A DNA stretch of 64,000 bases from Jeotgalibacillus sp. S-D1 (GTDB lineage: Bacteria; Bacillota; Bacilli; Bacillales; Jeotgalibacillaceae), in the NCBI RefSeq assembly GCF_004358665.1, contig NZ_SMZR01000005.1, forward strand, positions 62,001 through 126,000, given 5' to 3'. The notes beneath the pieces are model-generated. The model saw only the letters and a list, made by a program, of their open reading frames with translations. It was not told the origin of the DNA and did no database searches. Of the stretch, positions 1-8,402 are shown piece by piece. A program made the position numbers and the translations under genes. The stretch's first letter is position 1; each line of letters begins with the position of its first letter.

Positions 1-798
1 CGCCGCGATCGCATCCAGCTCATACATATTTCCGGCTGTCGGCTGGCCGGAATATAAACGTCCAGCCAAAATGACCCCGCCTAAGCCGGCAAGCAAGCCA
101 CTGATGGAGTACACATTTACCAGTGTCTTTTTTACTTTGATCCCTGTTAATCTCGCAGCCTCTTCATTCCCGCCAATGGCATAAATATGGCGGCCGAACA
201 TGGTGTATTTCAACACATAGAACATAATAATATAAATCACAACCATGAAATAGATCGGTGTTGGAATAGCAAAAATAGCGCCTGATCCAATAAACCTGAA
301 TGTACTATCTTCAAGCACAACCGGATATCCCCCGCTCGTTACATAGGCAAGTCCGCGTACATACGTCATACTGGCAAGCGTTACGATAAAAGCAGGCAGG
401 CCAAGCTTTGCTGTAAAAAAACCATTAATAAATCCAATAATATACCCTGCTCCCATACCCAACGCCATCGCAAGCAATGGATTGACACCAGCCTGAGAAG
501 CCATTACTGAAACCACACCGGACAGCGCTACAATCGATCCGACGGAAAGGTCAATCCCTCCCGTTAAAATAACAATTGTCATGCCGGCTGCTAAGATCGC
601 AATGACGGACACCTGTTTTAAAATATTCGTCATATTCGCTGCCTCAAGAAAGTTTGGTGCCATGATGGTCATGACAATACACAGCAGAATCAATATGATG
701 ATCATTCCAAGCCGGTCCCAAAGAGCAGAAAAATTATGCCCCAATTTAAACCCCCGCTGCGCCTCAGGATGTGCGCTTGGCTGTAAACCCAATTTCAT
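1..798 (-). CDS. Ribose-type sugar ABC transporter permease (3' end outside the window)
   Basis: This is the integral membrane subunit of an RbsC-family sugar importer, which forms the channel and is energised by the adjacent ATPase. The visible part gives 266 codons, including the family hallmark GGIDLSVGS and a series of hydrophobic helices. The C-terminus lies beyond base 1. The ATG at 796-798 is preceded by GGAGG inside the end of the ATPase gene, one base from its stop, so the two are translationally coupled. The gene order binding protein, ATPase, permease on one strand supports a single importer. The sugar cannot be read from sequence; ribose, allose or another pentose/hexose are all possible. 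Confidence 0.93.
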   Translation of the reverse strand, partial: MKLGLQPSAHPEAQRGFKLGHNFSALWDRLGMIIILILLCIVMTIMAPNFLEAANMTNILKQVSVIAILAAGMTIVILTGGIDLSVGSIVALSGVVSVMASQAGVNPLLAMALGMGAGYIIGFINGFFTAKLGLPAFIVTLASMTYVRGLAYVTSGGYPVVLEDSTFRFIGSGAIFAIPTPIYFMVVIYIIMFYVLKYTMFGRHIYAIGGNEEAARLTGIKVKKTLVNVYSISGLLAGLGGVILAGRLYSGQPTAGNMYELDAIAA

Positions 799-799
799 G

Positions 800-2353
800 T
801 TAATGACCTCCCGTAGCGTAATGCATTATTTTTTCCTGCGTCGCCTCTTTTTTCTCCAGCTCGCCTGTTATCCGGCCTTCATGCATGACGAAGATTCTGT
901 CACTTACCCCAAGCACTTCCGGAAGTTCGGATGAAATCATTAACACCGCAAGACCTGCATCTGCAAGCTCAGATATGATTTTATGAATCTCTGTTTTTGC
1001 TCCAATATCAACGCCGCGTGTCGGCTCATCCAGCAGCAGAACTTTAGGATTCGTAGACAGCCACCTGGCAATGACGGCTTTTTGCTGGTTCCCTCCGCTT
1101 AACCCTGATATAGCCTGGTCAGGCGAAGCCGCGCGGATATTCAGGTTTTTAATATAGTCTCTCGCTTCCCGATCCAGTTTTCTCCAATTAATCGTTCCTT
1201 TTTTAATAAACATCTGCAGATCAGCCATCAGAATGTTTTCTTTTACCGACATATCGAGGAACAGTCCCTGCTCTTTTCGGCTTTCAGGCACAAGGGCGAT
1301 TCCATTTTTAATGGCATCAATTGGCGATTTAATTGATACTTTATCACCCTCAATCAGCACTTCTCCCTGCTGAATTTCGGAGACACCGAAGATCGAACGC
1401 ACCAGTTCAGTCCGCCCGGCACCTATTAGTCCTGCAAATCCTACTATTTCCCCTGGATAAATGCTGAACGACAAATTTTTTACAAACGTTGAATCACTTA
1501 GATTTTTCACTTCAATCACCGGCTTATACGGCATATCCGTTTTCACATACTGACTGGCTCCACGCTGAAACAGATCCTTTAAATCGCGGCCAACCATTAA
1601 GCTGACTAAATGATCGGGGTTCGTTTCCATTATTGGTCCGCTTTGAATACACTCTCCATCACGCAGGACCGTATACCGGTCAGATACTTTAAAAATTTCT
1701 TCCATTCTGTGAGAAATATAGACTATCGCCACACCCTGCTCCCGCAGATCGTTAATGATCGTGAATAACCGGTCGATTTCTTTATCCGTTAACGACGCTG
1801 TCGGTTCATCCATAATTAAGACTTCCGCTTTGTAGGATAGTGCTCTGGCTATTTCAACGATTTGCTGCTGGGCTACGCTTAACGCTGACACGAGCGTCTC
1901 AGCTTTTAAATCCGAATCCATAGAGGTTAACACCTCCTGTGCCCGGCTATGTACCTGCTTCCACTTCACCATTCCCAGCTTGTTTCTTGGAAACACAGTG
2001 CCCATTAGGATATTTTCACTGATTGATAGATTGGGAGAAAGATTTAGCTCCTGATGAATTACTCCAACTCCCAATTTTCTTGCAATGAGCGGATCCTTCC
2101 ACATCACCCGCTCCCCTTTATAGGTGATTGCACCGCTTTCCTGATCAGGAAGATGAATACCGGAAAGTATTTTCATTAATGTAGATTTCCCTGCGCCATT
2201 CTCCCCCATCAGTGCATGGACTTCGCCAGGATAAAGCTCAATATCAACATTTTTTAAAACGGTTGTGCCGGAGAATGTTTTGCTGATCCCCTCCATTTTT
2301 AAAATAGGCCGCATGGAATCAACCGATGTCTTTACGTTTTCTTTAATCAGCAT
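800..2353 (-). CDS. Ribose-type sugar ABC transporter, duplicated ATPase subunit
   Basis: This is the cytoplasmic ATPase of a CUT2 (RbsA/MglA-type) importer: two fused nucleotide-binding domains on one chain. The first half has Walker A GENGAGKST near residue 55, the signature SVAQQQ and the Walker B segment LIMDEP. The second half has the usual degenerate Walker A (GLIGAGRTE), the signature LSGGNQQK and LLLDEPTRGVD. The length of about 517 aa is normal. The start was chosen at 2353 because AAGGAG lies 8 nt upstream; an ATG two codons earlier (2359) sits too close to that site. The gene lies between the binding protein and the permease in one leftward operon. Confidence 0.93.
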   Translation of the reverse strand: MLIKENVKTSVDSMRPILKMEGISKTFSGTTVLKNVDIELYPGEVHALMGENGAGKSTLMKILSGIHLPDQESGAITYKGERVMWKDPLIARKLGVGVIHQELNLSPNLSISENILMGTVFPRNKLGMVKWKQVHSRAQEVLTSMDSDLKAETLVSALSVAQQQIVEIARALSYKAEVLIMDEPTASLTDKEIDRLFTIINDLREQGVAIVYISHRMEEIFKVSDRYTVLRDGECIQSGPIMETNPDHLVSLMVGRDLKDLFQRGASQYVKTDMPYKPVIEVKNLSDSTFVKNLSFSIYPGEIVGFAGLIGAGRTELVRSIFGVSEIQQGEVLIEGDKVSIKSPIDAIKNGIALVPESRKEQGLFLDMSVKENILMADLQMFIKKGTINWRKLDREARDYIKNLNIRAASPDQAISGLSGGNQQKAVIARWLSTNPKVLLLDEPTRGVDIGAKTEIHKIISELADAGLAVLMISSELPEVLGVSDRIFVMHEGRITGELEKKEATQEKIMHYATGGH

Positions 2354-2419
2354 GAGCATTCACTCCTTTACTCTAATAAATGGACAGTTCCTGCTGACAT
2401 GAGAAACTGCCCATCTTTT

Positions 2420-3409
2420 TTACCAGCCAGAGTATGACGAAAGATTATCCTGGGTAACCAAATCAACCGGGATTTTTGTCACTTCCTCAACTGATTCACC
2501 CTCTATTACCTGGATGCCTACATCCATTGCTTTTACGATCATGTCATCCGGATGCTGTGCTGAGGTTCCGGCAATTGAGCTCCCCTCTTTTTTCATGGCT
2601 TCAATGACGTCCGGAGACCCATCAACCCCCACGATATAAAATTCATCCTGGCGTCCAGCCTGCTGCTGGGCAATTTCAGCACCAATTGCTACAGGGTCAT
2701 TATTGGCAAATACCGCATCGATGGTTCCCGGTTTATTAGCCTGCAGGATACTTTCCATTACCTGAAGTCCTTTTTCACGGTTTCCTTCCCCATTTTGTTT
2801 TGCAATAACGTTGATATCTGTACCTTCAATCGTATCTTCAAACCCTGCAATACGGTCTTTCACAGCCGTTACAGGAGGTCCGTCAATAACAACAACATTT
2901 CCTTTTCCTCCAAGATCTTCAATCATATATTCAGCTGCCAGAACACCTGCCTGATAATTGTCAGATGTCACTGTTCCCTCAATTCCCCCATCTGCACCAA
3001 CGTCCACAGAAATAATCGGAATTCCCGCTGCATCTGCCTGCGCGACTGCTCCTGCAATCCCTTTGGAATCAACCGCGTTTAACAGAATCAGATCAACGCC
3101 CTGAGTAATAAAATTTTCGATTTGTGATGTTTGTTTTGCCAGATCAGCATCAGCTGCCTGTACGATAATTTCTGCACCCAGCTCCTCTGCATGCGCTTCA
3201 GCAGCATTACTCATTGATACAAAAAATGGATTATCCAGATTGTTAACCGTCAAGCCAATCTTAAGTTCTTTGCTGCCCTCACCGCTTGTCGCAACAGCCC
3301 CGTCCTCGCCCTCTCCAGAAGACGACTCTCCACTCGTACACGCTGTCAGCAATAAAAGTAAAATGCTTAACACCATCAGGCCGTTTATACGCTTGTTTAC
3401 TCTGTTCAT
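2420..3409 (-). CDS. Sugar-binding lipoprotein of ribose-type ABC importer
   Basis: This is the extracellular substrate-binding subunit that delivers sugar to the permease. The N-terminus is a lipoprotein signal (hydrophobic stretch followed by LLTAC), so Cys would be lipidated and anchored to the membrane. The mature part is a periplasmic-binding-protein-1 fold of the RbsB type, with KIGLTVNNLDNPFF at the start, VDLILLNAVDS and a D-x-x-P-V-A hinge region (NNDPVAIGA). The start at 3409 follows GGGGGAG; a longer reading begins 17 codons upstream but lacks a signal peptide at the right place. It is first in a three-gene leftward operon, divergent from a DeoR-type regulator. Sugar specificity is unknown. 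Confidence 0.92.
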   Translation of the reverse strand: MNRVNKRINGLMVLSILLLLLTACTSGESSSGEGEDGAVATSGEGSKELKIGLTVNNLDNPFFVSMSNAAEAHAEELGAEIIVQAADADLAKQTSQIENFITQGVDLILLNAVDSKGIAGAVAQADAAGIPIISVDVGADGGIEGTVTSDNYQAGVLAAEYMIEDLGGKGNVVVIDGPPVTAVKDRIAGFEDTIEGTDINVIAKQNGEGNREKGLQVMESILQANKPGTIDAVFANNDPVAIGAEIAQQQAGRQDEFYIVGVDGSPDVIEAMKKEGSSIAGTSAQHPDDMIVKAMDVGIQVIEGESVEEVTKIPVDLVTQDNLSSYSGW

Positions 3410-3440
3410 TGTTTCTCCCCCTCTATCAATTTTCATTAAA

Positions 3441-3454
3441 TGAATGCGCTTACA
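3441..3454 (-). promoter_or_regulatory. CcpA cre-like box upstream of the sugar ABC operon
   Basis: TGAATGCGCTTACA matches the Bacillus cre consensus TGWAANCGNTNWCA at all but one position. It lies about 32 bp upstream of the binding-protein start, where CcpA binding would block transcription in the presence of glucose. The match is seen in the sequence; the regulation is inferred. Confidence 0.6.
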
Positions 3455-3689
3455 TTTCATTAATTACTAATCTCTCCTTTCCATTTTTGAATACGCAAAA
3501 AACAAAATGGCTGGTTCTCTGGGTGTCGATGAATTTCGTGACTTGATAAGATTAAACATGATTGTTTTTGCTTATTAATGATCATATAACCACAGTTAAT
3601 TAATGTCAATGATTTTTTTAACAATTCAGACATTGTTTATAAAAGGCTTTAAATCAATATTTATACGTTTTTCATCTGATAAAACTACA

Positions 3690-3703
3690 TGAAATCGCTT
3701 TGA
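3690..3703. promoter_or_regulatory. Second cre-like box in the divergent intergenic region
   Basis: TGAAATCGCTTTGA matches the cre consensus with one mismatch. A weaker third match (12 of 14) lies at 3863-3876, just upstream of the DeoR-type gene. The 522-bp gap 3410-3931 also holds repeats of TTTATGATC/TTCATTTATG around 3715-3750 that could be operators for the DeoR protein. No clear sigma-A hexamers could be assigned. Confidence 0.4.
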
Positions 3704-3931
3704 AACACCATGATCATTTATGATCGTTTTATTCATTTATGTCATTTATTTTTATGGAAAATTTAGTATGATAATTGCTATTATAGGAAATCAGTTCGAT
3801 GAATTTGACTGTTTAACAACGAAACAGTCATAAAAACACTTAAATCCACCACCATTTAAAAATGTAAACGTTTTATTTACGAAGCGGTCATCCCTTATAA
3901 TAAAAAAGATCAGGGAAAGGAGAATTTTTTT

Positions 3932-4711
3932 ATGTTCATGGAGGAACGGAAAGCGCAGATTTTAGACTATCTGCGACATATGTCCCGCGCGTCTGTGCAG
4001 GACTTAAGCAGTCATTTTAACGTTTCGGATTCAACGATACGAAGAGATTTGAAGGAATTGGAGGAAACCGATAGCATACAGAGGACACATGGAGGGGCGA
4101 TTCTATCACAAACAGTCAGCTTTGAACCTGCTATGAGAGAGAAGGAAAAAAATTATACCGCAGAAAAGAAAGCGATCGCTAGAAAAGCTGTGGAGTTTAT
4201 TAATTCCGGGGATGCCATTCTACTGGATTCCGGCACAACTACATACGAGCTGGTGAAAGAATTAAAAACCTTTTCCCACCTTTCCATCGTGACAAATTCC
4301 ATTATCATCATTCAGGAGCTGGCTCATATACCAGGCCTGGACGTTATGCTGCTTGGGGGAAATTTACGAAGAGAAACATCCGCTTTGGTTGGTCCGTTTG
4401 CTGAACAATCCCTCAGCATGATCCGGGTTGATAAAGCATTTATCGGAACGAACGGAATCGATCTTGAAGAGGGCATCATCACAACACCAAACCTTACAGA
4501 GGCCAGAATCAAAAGGCTGATGATTACCAATGCACGGCAGACAATCCTCCTTGCAGATCACAGTAAAATCGGCAAGGTCAACTTTGCCAAGGTTGCTGAT
4601 TTGAGTGAGATTGATGTGTGTATTTCTGACAATCGTGTGCCCGATTACTATGAAAAAGATATGAGTAAATGGCAGGTAAATACCCATTTAGTTCAACCAA
4701 GAACCACTTAA
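3932..4711 (+). CDS. DeoR/GlpR-family transcriptional repressor of sugar metabolism
   Basis: This is a 259-aa regulator with the classical DeoR layout. An N-terminal winged helix-turn-helix (residues about 3-57) contains SDSTIRRDLKELE and the family tail THGGA. It is followed by a phosphosugar-sensing DeoR C domain with DSGTTTYELVKEL and the TNSIIIIQEL segment. AAGGAGA lies 8 nt upstream of the ATG. It is divergent from the ribose-type importer, so it probably controls that operon in response to a sugar phosphate; Bacillus ribose operons normally use a LacI-type RbsR instead, which argues that the transported sugar may not be ribose. A hairpin terminator follows. Confidence 0.9.
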   Translation: MFMEERKAQILDYLRHMSRASVQDLSSHFNVSDSTIRRDLKELEETDSIQRTHGGAILSQTVSFEPAMREKEKNYTAEKKAIARKAVEFINSGDAILLDSGTTTYELVKELKTFSHLSIVTNSIIIIQELAHIPGLDVMLLGGNLRRETSALVGPFAEQSLSMIRVDKAFIGTNGIDLEEGIITTPNLTEARIKRLMITNARQTILLADHSKIGKVNFAKVADLSEIDVCISDNRVPDYYEKDMSKWQVNTHLVQPRTT

Positions 4712-4745
4712 CTCTGCACCAGTGGAAAATGATTATAAAAAACAA

Positions 4746-4784
4746 AGAATGTCTTCAGGAATATGCTCATGAAGACATTCTATT
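4746..4784 (+). terminator. Rho-independent terminator after the DeoR-type gene
   Basis: AGAATGTCTTCA and TGAAGACATTCT form a perfect 12-bp stem around a 12-nt loop, followed by TATTTGTCATTT. Confidence 0.75.
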
Positions 4785-4844
4785 TGTCATTTGATGAGTT
4801 TTGATCCAGCCTCTTATCTCAGGAAAACAATCCATTTACCGATT

Positions 4845-5216
4845 TTACCGATTGAATTCAATCAAATTCCCATCCGGATCGCTGATAAATACCTGATGCC
4901 AATCGGTTTTATTATCGGGTTTATTTAGAATTTCAACTTGAAACGTTTTCAATCGAGCAATAAACTTTTCTATATCTTTTACCCGTATTGCAAAATGTCC
5001 GTCACGGGAGTCAATTTTTGATGTTCCCCGCAGTGTTTTTCCATCTTTATGCACAATTAAATGAAGCTGCGTATTACCTAATTGATACCATGCCCCCGGG
5101 AAGTCGAAATCCGGGCGTTCACTGCTTTCTTGAAATCCGAGTACCTCTTCGTAAAATTGCTTCGATTTTTCCAGATCTGTTACCAGTATCGAGACATGAT
5201 GAATTCCCTCGTACAT
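4845..5216 (-). CDS. VOC-family (glyoxalase/bleomycin-resistance/dioxygenase fold) protein
   Basis: This is a 123-aa single vicinal-oxygen-chelate protein made of two beta-alpha-beta-beta-beta modules. It begins IHHVSILVTDLEKSKQFYEEVLGF and ends DPDGNLIEFNR, both typical of the family. Candidate metal ligands are His7, His52 and the C-terminal Glu. The substrate cannot be deduced; relatives include dioxygenase-like and fosfomycin- or glyoxalase-like proteins. AGAGGTGG stands 4-5 nt upstream of the ATG. The GNAT pseudogene lies immediately upstream on the same strand (34 bp gap), so the two may have been co-transcribed. Confidence 0.85.
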   Translation of the reverse strand: MYEGIHHVSILVTDLEKSKQFYEEVLGFQESSERPDFDFPGAWYQLGNTQLHLIVHKDGKTLRGTSKIDSRDGHFAIRVKDIEKFIARLKTFQVEILNKPDNKTDWHQVFISDPDGNLIEFNR

Positions 5217-5249
5217 TAAACCACCTCTTTCTTTTTTCAGGCTGCACTT

Positions 5250-5766
5250 TCAGTCAAATGCAGCTGGATATTGAACCTGCCCTTTAACATTTTCTAATGA
5301 ATTGTCAGTCAGCTCCAGTGCCATAAACACGTCATCAGGAACGTCAAAAGGTGCCCGGATCTCCCAGGACGAAGCTTTCTTAAAGCCAAACTTAGGATAA
5401 TAGTCTTTATGACCCAACACAATAACAGACAGATAGCCTAGCTGCTTCGCTTTTTGTAAACCCTCGGCAATCAGACTGCTGCCTATACCGCCCTTGATAC
5501 TCAGGCAATACAGAGACCGGAGCCAGCGCCAGTGAATCAGTGGATTTATCGCCATCTGTTATGACAATTTTGGACAGTAGAATATGGCCAATAATTCCGT
5601 CTAGATCCGTTACTAATGACAATTCAGGAACAAATTCCGCTGACCTTCGAATACGGCTGACAAGGTCATGTTCCTTTTTATCACTGTATTCTTCATGTTG
5701 AAATGCAAGCTTTACGATCTGTTCTGTTTTCTCATAATCCCGTTCCATCTCTTGCCGTATAACCAC
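5250..5766 (-). pseudogene. GNAT N-acetyltransferase (YhbS-like), broken by a frameshift
   Basis: Two overlapping reading frames together encode one complete YhbS-like acetyltransferase of about 170 aa. The first (GTG at 5766, GGGGAG upstream) runs to LALAPVSVLPEYQG. The second frame resumes with GIGSSLIAEGLQKAKQLGY, completing the acetyl-CoA binding motif Q-x-x-G-x-G, then YYPKFGF and VPDDVFMALEL. The break lies at 5487-5493 in CCGCCC. Restoring one G/C there gives Q-G-R-G-I-G-S, the expected sequence. All other family features are intact, so this is either a recent single-base deletion or a sequencing error in a GC run. Confidence 0.8.
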
Positions 5767-5945
5767 GCTTACTCCCCGCTTTCTGGTAAAAGAGCTTTGG
5801 TAAATAGACTAACAAAAGGAAAACACAAATCAAACTATTTGAATTCTATTTTTATTATAGTAAAAGCGAGTAACATACCTTGGAGTTTCGTATTCTTCTA
5901 AAAAAGTTGAGCTGCGGTCCATTTGATATATAGGTATTTTGTCAC

Positions 5946-6080
5946 AAAAAGCGGATTGATAGCCGCTACCCTTCGATTCGATCGCTGAACCCGCGGATAG
6001 AGGTCAACAAGCCTTTGATTCGCCCTCCAAACCCGCGGATACAAGCTGCTCAGACTACGATTCCATTCCCTCCTGGACCC
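5946..6080. repeat. 42-nt-period degenerate tandem repeat in a gene-free gap
   Basis: The 355-bp gap 5767-6121 contains GCGGATT/GCGGATA at 5951, 5993 and 6035, spaced exactly 42 nt, with CCCGCGGATA identical in two units and a fourth degraded unit before the terminator at 6081. On the minus strand each unit starts TATCCGCGGGTT. No ORF with a ribosome binding site spans the tract. Nothing else is seen in the gap. Confidence 0.7.
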
Positions 6081-6114
6081 CGAAAAAAAAAAGACTGCCT
6101 CATCGGCAGCCTCA
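6081..6114 (-). terminator. Terminator of the acyltransferase gene
   Basis: On the minus strand GGCTGCC-GATGA-GGCAGTC is followed by a run of ten T, directly downstream of the acyltransferase stop. Confidence 0.85.
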
Positions 6115-6121
6115 ATACAAA

Positions 6122-8137
6122 CTAACTTTCTTTTGTTTTCTCCAAAGCATCCACAATATGTTTTTCCAATCCCGGCGCCATTGTTTCGGCATAGAGGGTT
6201 GTGATGTGATGTTTGTCGCGGTATACCAATACGTTTCCAATTACCGGATAACAGGTCTCCTCATCGCAAAAATACTCAGACATATCGGCGAAGGTTACGT
6301 TATCAGGTACATTTTGGGCATTTTCCCAGGGTACGTTTTGAGATAGAGCGCCCTCTCTTGGCACTGAGCAGTCCTCAAGATTTTTTTCTTCCATACATAA
6401 TGGCGGTTCTTCGGCCATCCTTGGATTGTCCCGCACAGCAAATACTTCCGCAACTCCTTCAAGCTCTTCCCATTTGCTGATATAGGCCTGAGGGATAAAG
6501 TCTTCACTGTTTACATTCGCGGTAGTGAAGACTAAATCCGGAGGATCTGCAAGCAATGGCTCCATTACTTTATAATTCCACTCCATGCATGCCTCGTCCA
6601 GCTGACCGTCAAAATCATCAGCTGAAAAGCGGCAGGCATCTTTGTTGTAGACATCAATTTTCAGGTTAAGCCTTTCAGACATTTCTTCCAGCGCCGGGAA
6701 CCAGTGGCCGGAGTGGGATCCGCCTACAAGTGCAATCGTATAATCCGGATTCTCCGTCACTCCAAATGAACATGTTTTTACCTTGGAGGATTGTCCCGTG
6801 GAGAAACATTCTTTATTTTCATAAAATGTCGGCAAATGTTCCTTTGCCTGGAGAGCTGTAGGAATCGGCTCTTTGTCAGCAGTAGGCTGAATATTATCTG
6901 AAACAGCGCGCGCTCCCGGATAATCTTCTTCGATTAAATCATCGCTCATTACGGCTTGAGACTGATTCACATACATGCTCCAGGAAATACCTACAATGAC
7001 GACAGGAAGCATTAAAGAAGCTAAAATACCGGTCAGTTTGACTTTTGATTGTTTAATATTTATTTTTCTAATTGGTGCTTCAAGCTTTTTAATTGATAGG
7101 ACGGATAAAACAAAAGTAATTAATAGGATGGCAACTCCAGCCAGGTTCGATACGGTTTCCCGTTCAAAATAGGCATAATAGAATACCAGCAGCGGCCAGT
7201 GCCATAGATAAAATCCATAGGAGATGCTGCCAAAATATAAAAATGGTTTTGAACCCAGCAGTCTTCCAACACCAAAGCGGCTGCCATTTTCAGCTGAAAT
7301 GATGACCAGCATAACGCCATACGTAGGAAGCAGGGCTGCATATCCCGGAAAAACACTGGAGACAGGCAGCAGGATGCCCGTAAAACAAATAATGGCGAGT
7401 CCCAGCCAGCCTATGGCCAGGCTGATCGGCTTTTTAAACTTCAGATATGGAATCAGAATAGCCAGCATCCCGCCTAAGCTGAATTCCCATGCTCGGGCAA
7501 ACGTATCAAAATATGCCCATGGCTGGTTCGCAGCGGTTATGTATACTGAATAGAAAAGAGATGCAGAGAAAATGATGCTTAACACAAATAAAAGTGTTTT
7601 TCGCACAGGTGTTTTAAACACTTTCATTGCGAGAAAATAAACGCCGATAATAACGAGCGGCCAGGTTACATAAAATTGCCCTTGTATAGACAGCGCCCAA
7701 AAATGCTGAAAAGGGCTGGCTGCATTGTTTTGAGCCAGATAGTCAACTGCGTTGGTTGCCAGCTGCCAGTTCTGATAGTAGAAGGCTGAGGAAAAGATTT
7801 CAGGAATCGTTTGTACCCAGCGTGCCTGTGGCAGAATGAGAATTGAGACTACTGTAGTAAATAATAGTACAGTGAAGGCAATAGGAAATAGCCGCCTTCC
7901 AAGTCCCAATAAGTATTCAATAATATTAATCCGACCTTCTCTTACCATTCGTGATAATAAAGACGTTGTGATCAAGTATCCTGATACGATAAAAAATACA
8001 TCCACACCGCCGGAAACAGACCCTAGCCAAATGTGATAAACTGCGACCAGCAACGCCGCAACAGCCCGCACCCCTTCCAATTCGGGGCGGAACTTTTTTT
8101 CCGGTGCTCTTAAATCAGCCAACGAATACAACTCCAT
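6122..8137 (-). CDS. Membrane O-acyltransferase with SGNH domain (OatA-like)
   Basis: This 671-aa protein has the two-part architecture of bacterial peptidoglycan or polysaccharide O-acetyltransferases. The first ~370 residues form an acyltransferase-3 domain of about ten or eleven membrane helices with the family motif RPELEGVRAVAALLVAVYH (catalytic-type His) and DVFFIVSGYLIT. The C-terminal extracytoplasmic SGNH domain carries GGSHSGHW (nucleophile Ser) and the D-x-H-H segment RDKHH. It would transfer acetyl groups to wall glycans, as OatA does for MurNAc O6, but the acceptor is not determined. No clear Shine-Dalgarno precedes the first ATG; a TTG at codon 6 has GGAG 9 nt upstream and may be the true start. 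It is monocistronic with its own terminator. Confidence 0.88.
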   Translation of the reverse strand: MELYSLADLRAPEKKFRPELEGVRAVAALLVAVYHIWLGSVSGGVDVFFIVSGYLITTSLLSRMVREGRINIIEYLLGLGRRLFPIAFTVLLFTTVVSILILPQARWVQTIPEIFSSAFYYQNWQLATNAVDYLAQNNAASPFQHFWALSIQGQFYVTWPLVIIGVYFLAMKVFKTPVRKTLLFVLSIIFSASLFYSVYITAANQPWAYFDTFARAWEFSLGGMLAILIPYLKFKKPISLAIGWLGLAIICFTGILLPVSSVFPGYAALLPTYGVMLVIISAENGSRFGVGRLLGSKPFLYFGSISYGFYLWHWPLLVFYYAYFERETVSNLAGVAILLITFVLSVLSIKKLEAPIRKINIKQSKVKLTGILASLMLPVVIVGISWSMYVNQSQAVMSDDLIEEDYPGARAVSDNIQPTADKEPIPTALQAKEHLPTFYENKECFSTGQSSKVKTCSFGVTENPDYTIALVGGSHSGHWFPALEEMSERLNLKIDVYNKDACRFSADDFDGQLDEACMEWNYKVMEPLLADPPDLVFTTANVNSEDFIPQAYISKWEELEGVAEVFAVRDNPRMAEEPPLCMEEKNLEDCSVPREGALSQNVPWENAQNVPDNVTFADMSEYFCDEETCYPVIGNVLVYRDKHHITTLYAETMAPGLEKHIVDALEKTKES

Positions 8138-8344
8138 TTCATTACTAGTAATTAATTAAACTATCAGGCTTCTTTAGCTGCACGCCTATTATGTTTTCCA
8201 TGCTTATCTTGTCGTTTTTAAAGGATTTCACATTACCTGTGACAATACCCCATATATTCTACCATACCATGGGAATATTTACGGGGGGAACTCCCTTTTT
8301 TATTAATCATTGTTAAGTTTTTGTAAATACCAATCAATAAACGA

Positions 8345-8388
8345 ACAAAAAAAGAGTTACACAGGGGGGCGTTCCTGTGTAACTCTTA
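8345..8388 (-). terminator. Terminator of cysI
   Basis: AAGAGTTACACAGG (8352-8365) pairs perfectly with CCTGTGTAACTCTT (8374-8387); on the minus strand it is followed by seven T. The 265-bp gap 8138-8402 shows nothing else that can be assigned. Confidence 0.9.
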
Positions 8389-8402
8389 AAATGTATTAAG
8401 CT

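Noticed and set aside
581-934. 117-codon plus-strand frame over the permease and ATPase genes
   Set aside because: It is antisense to two clearly conserved genes and has no ribosome binding site.
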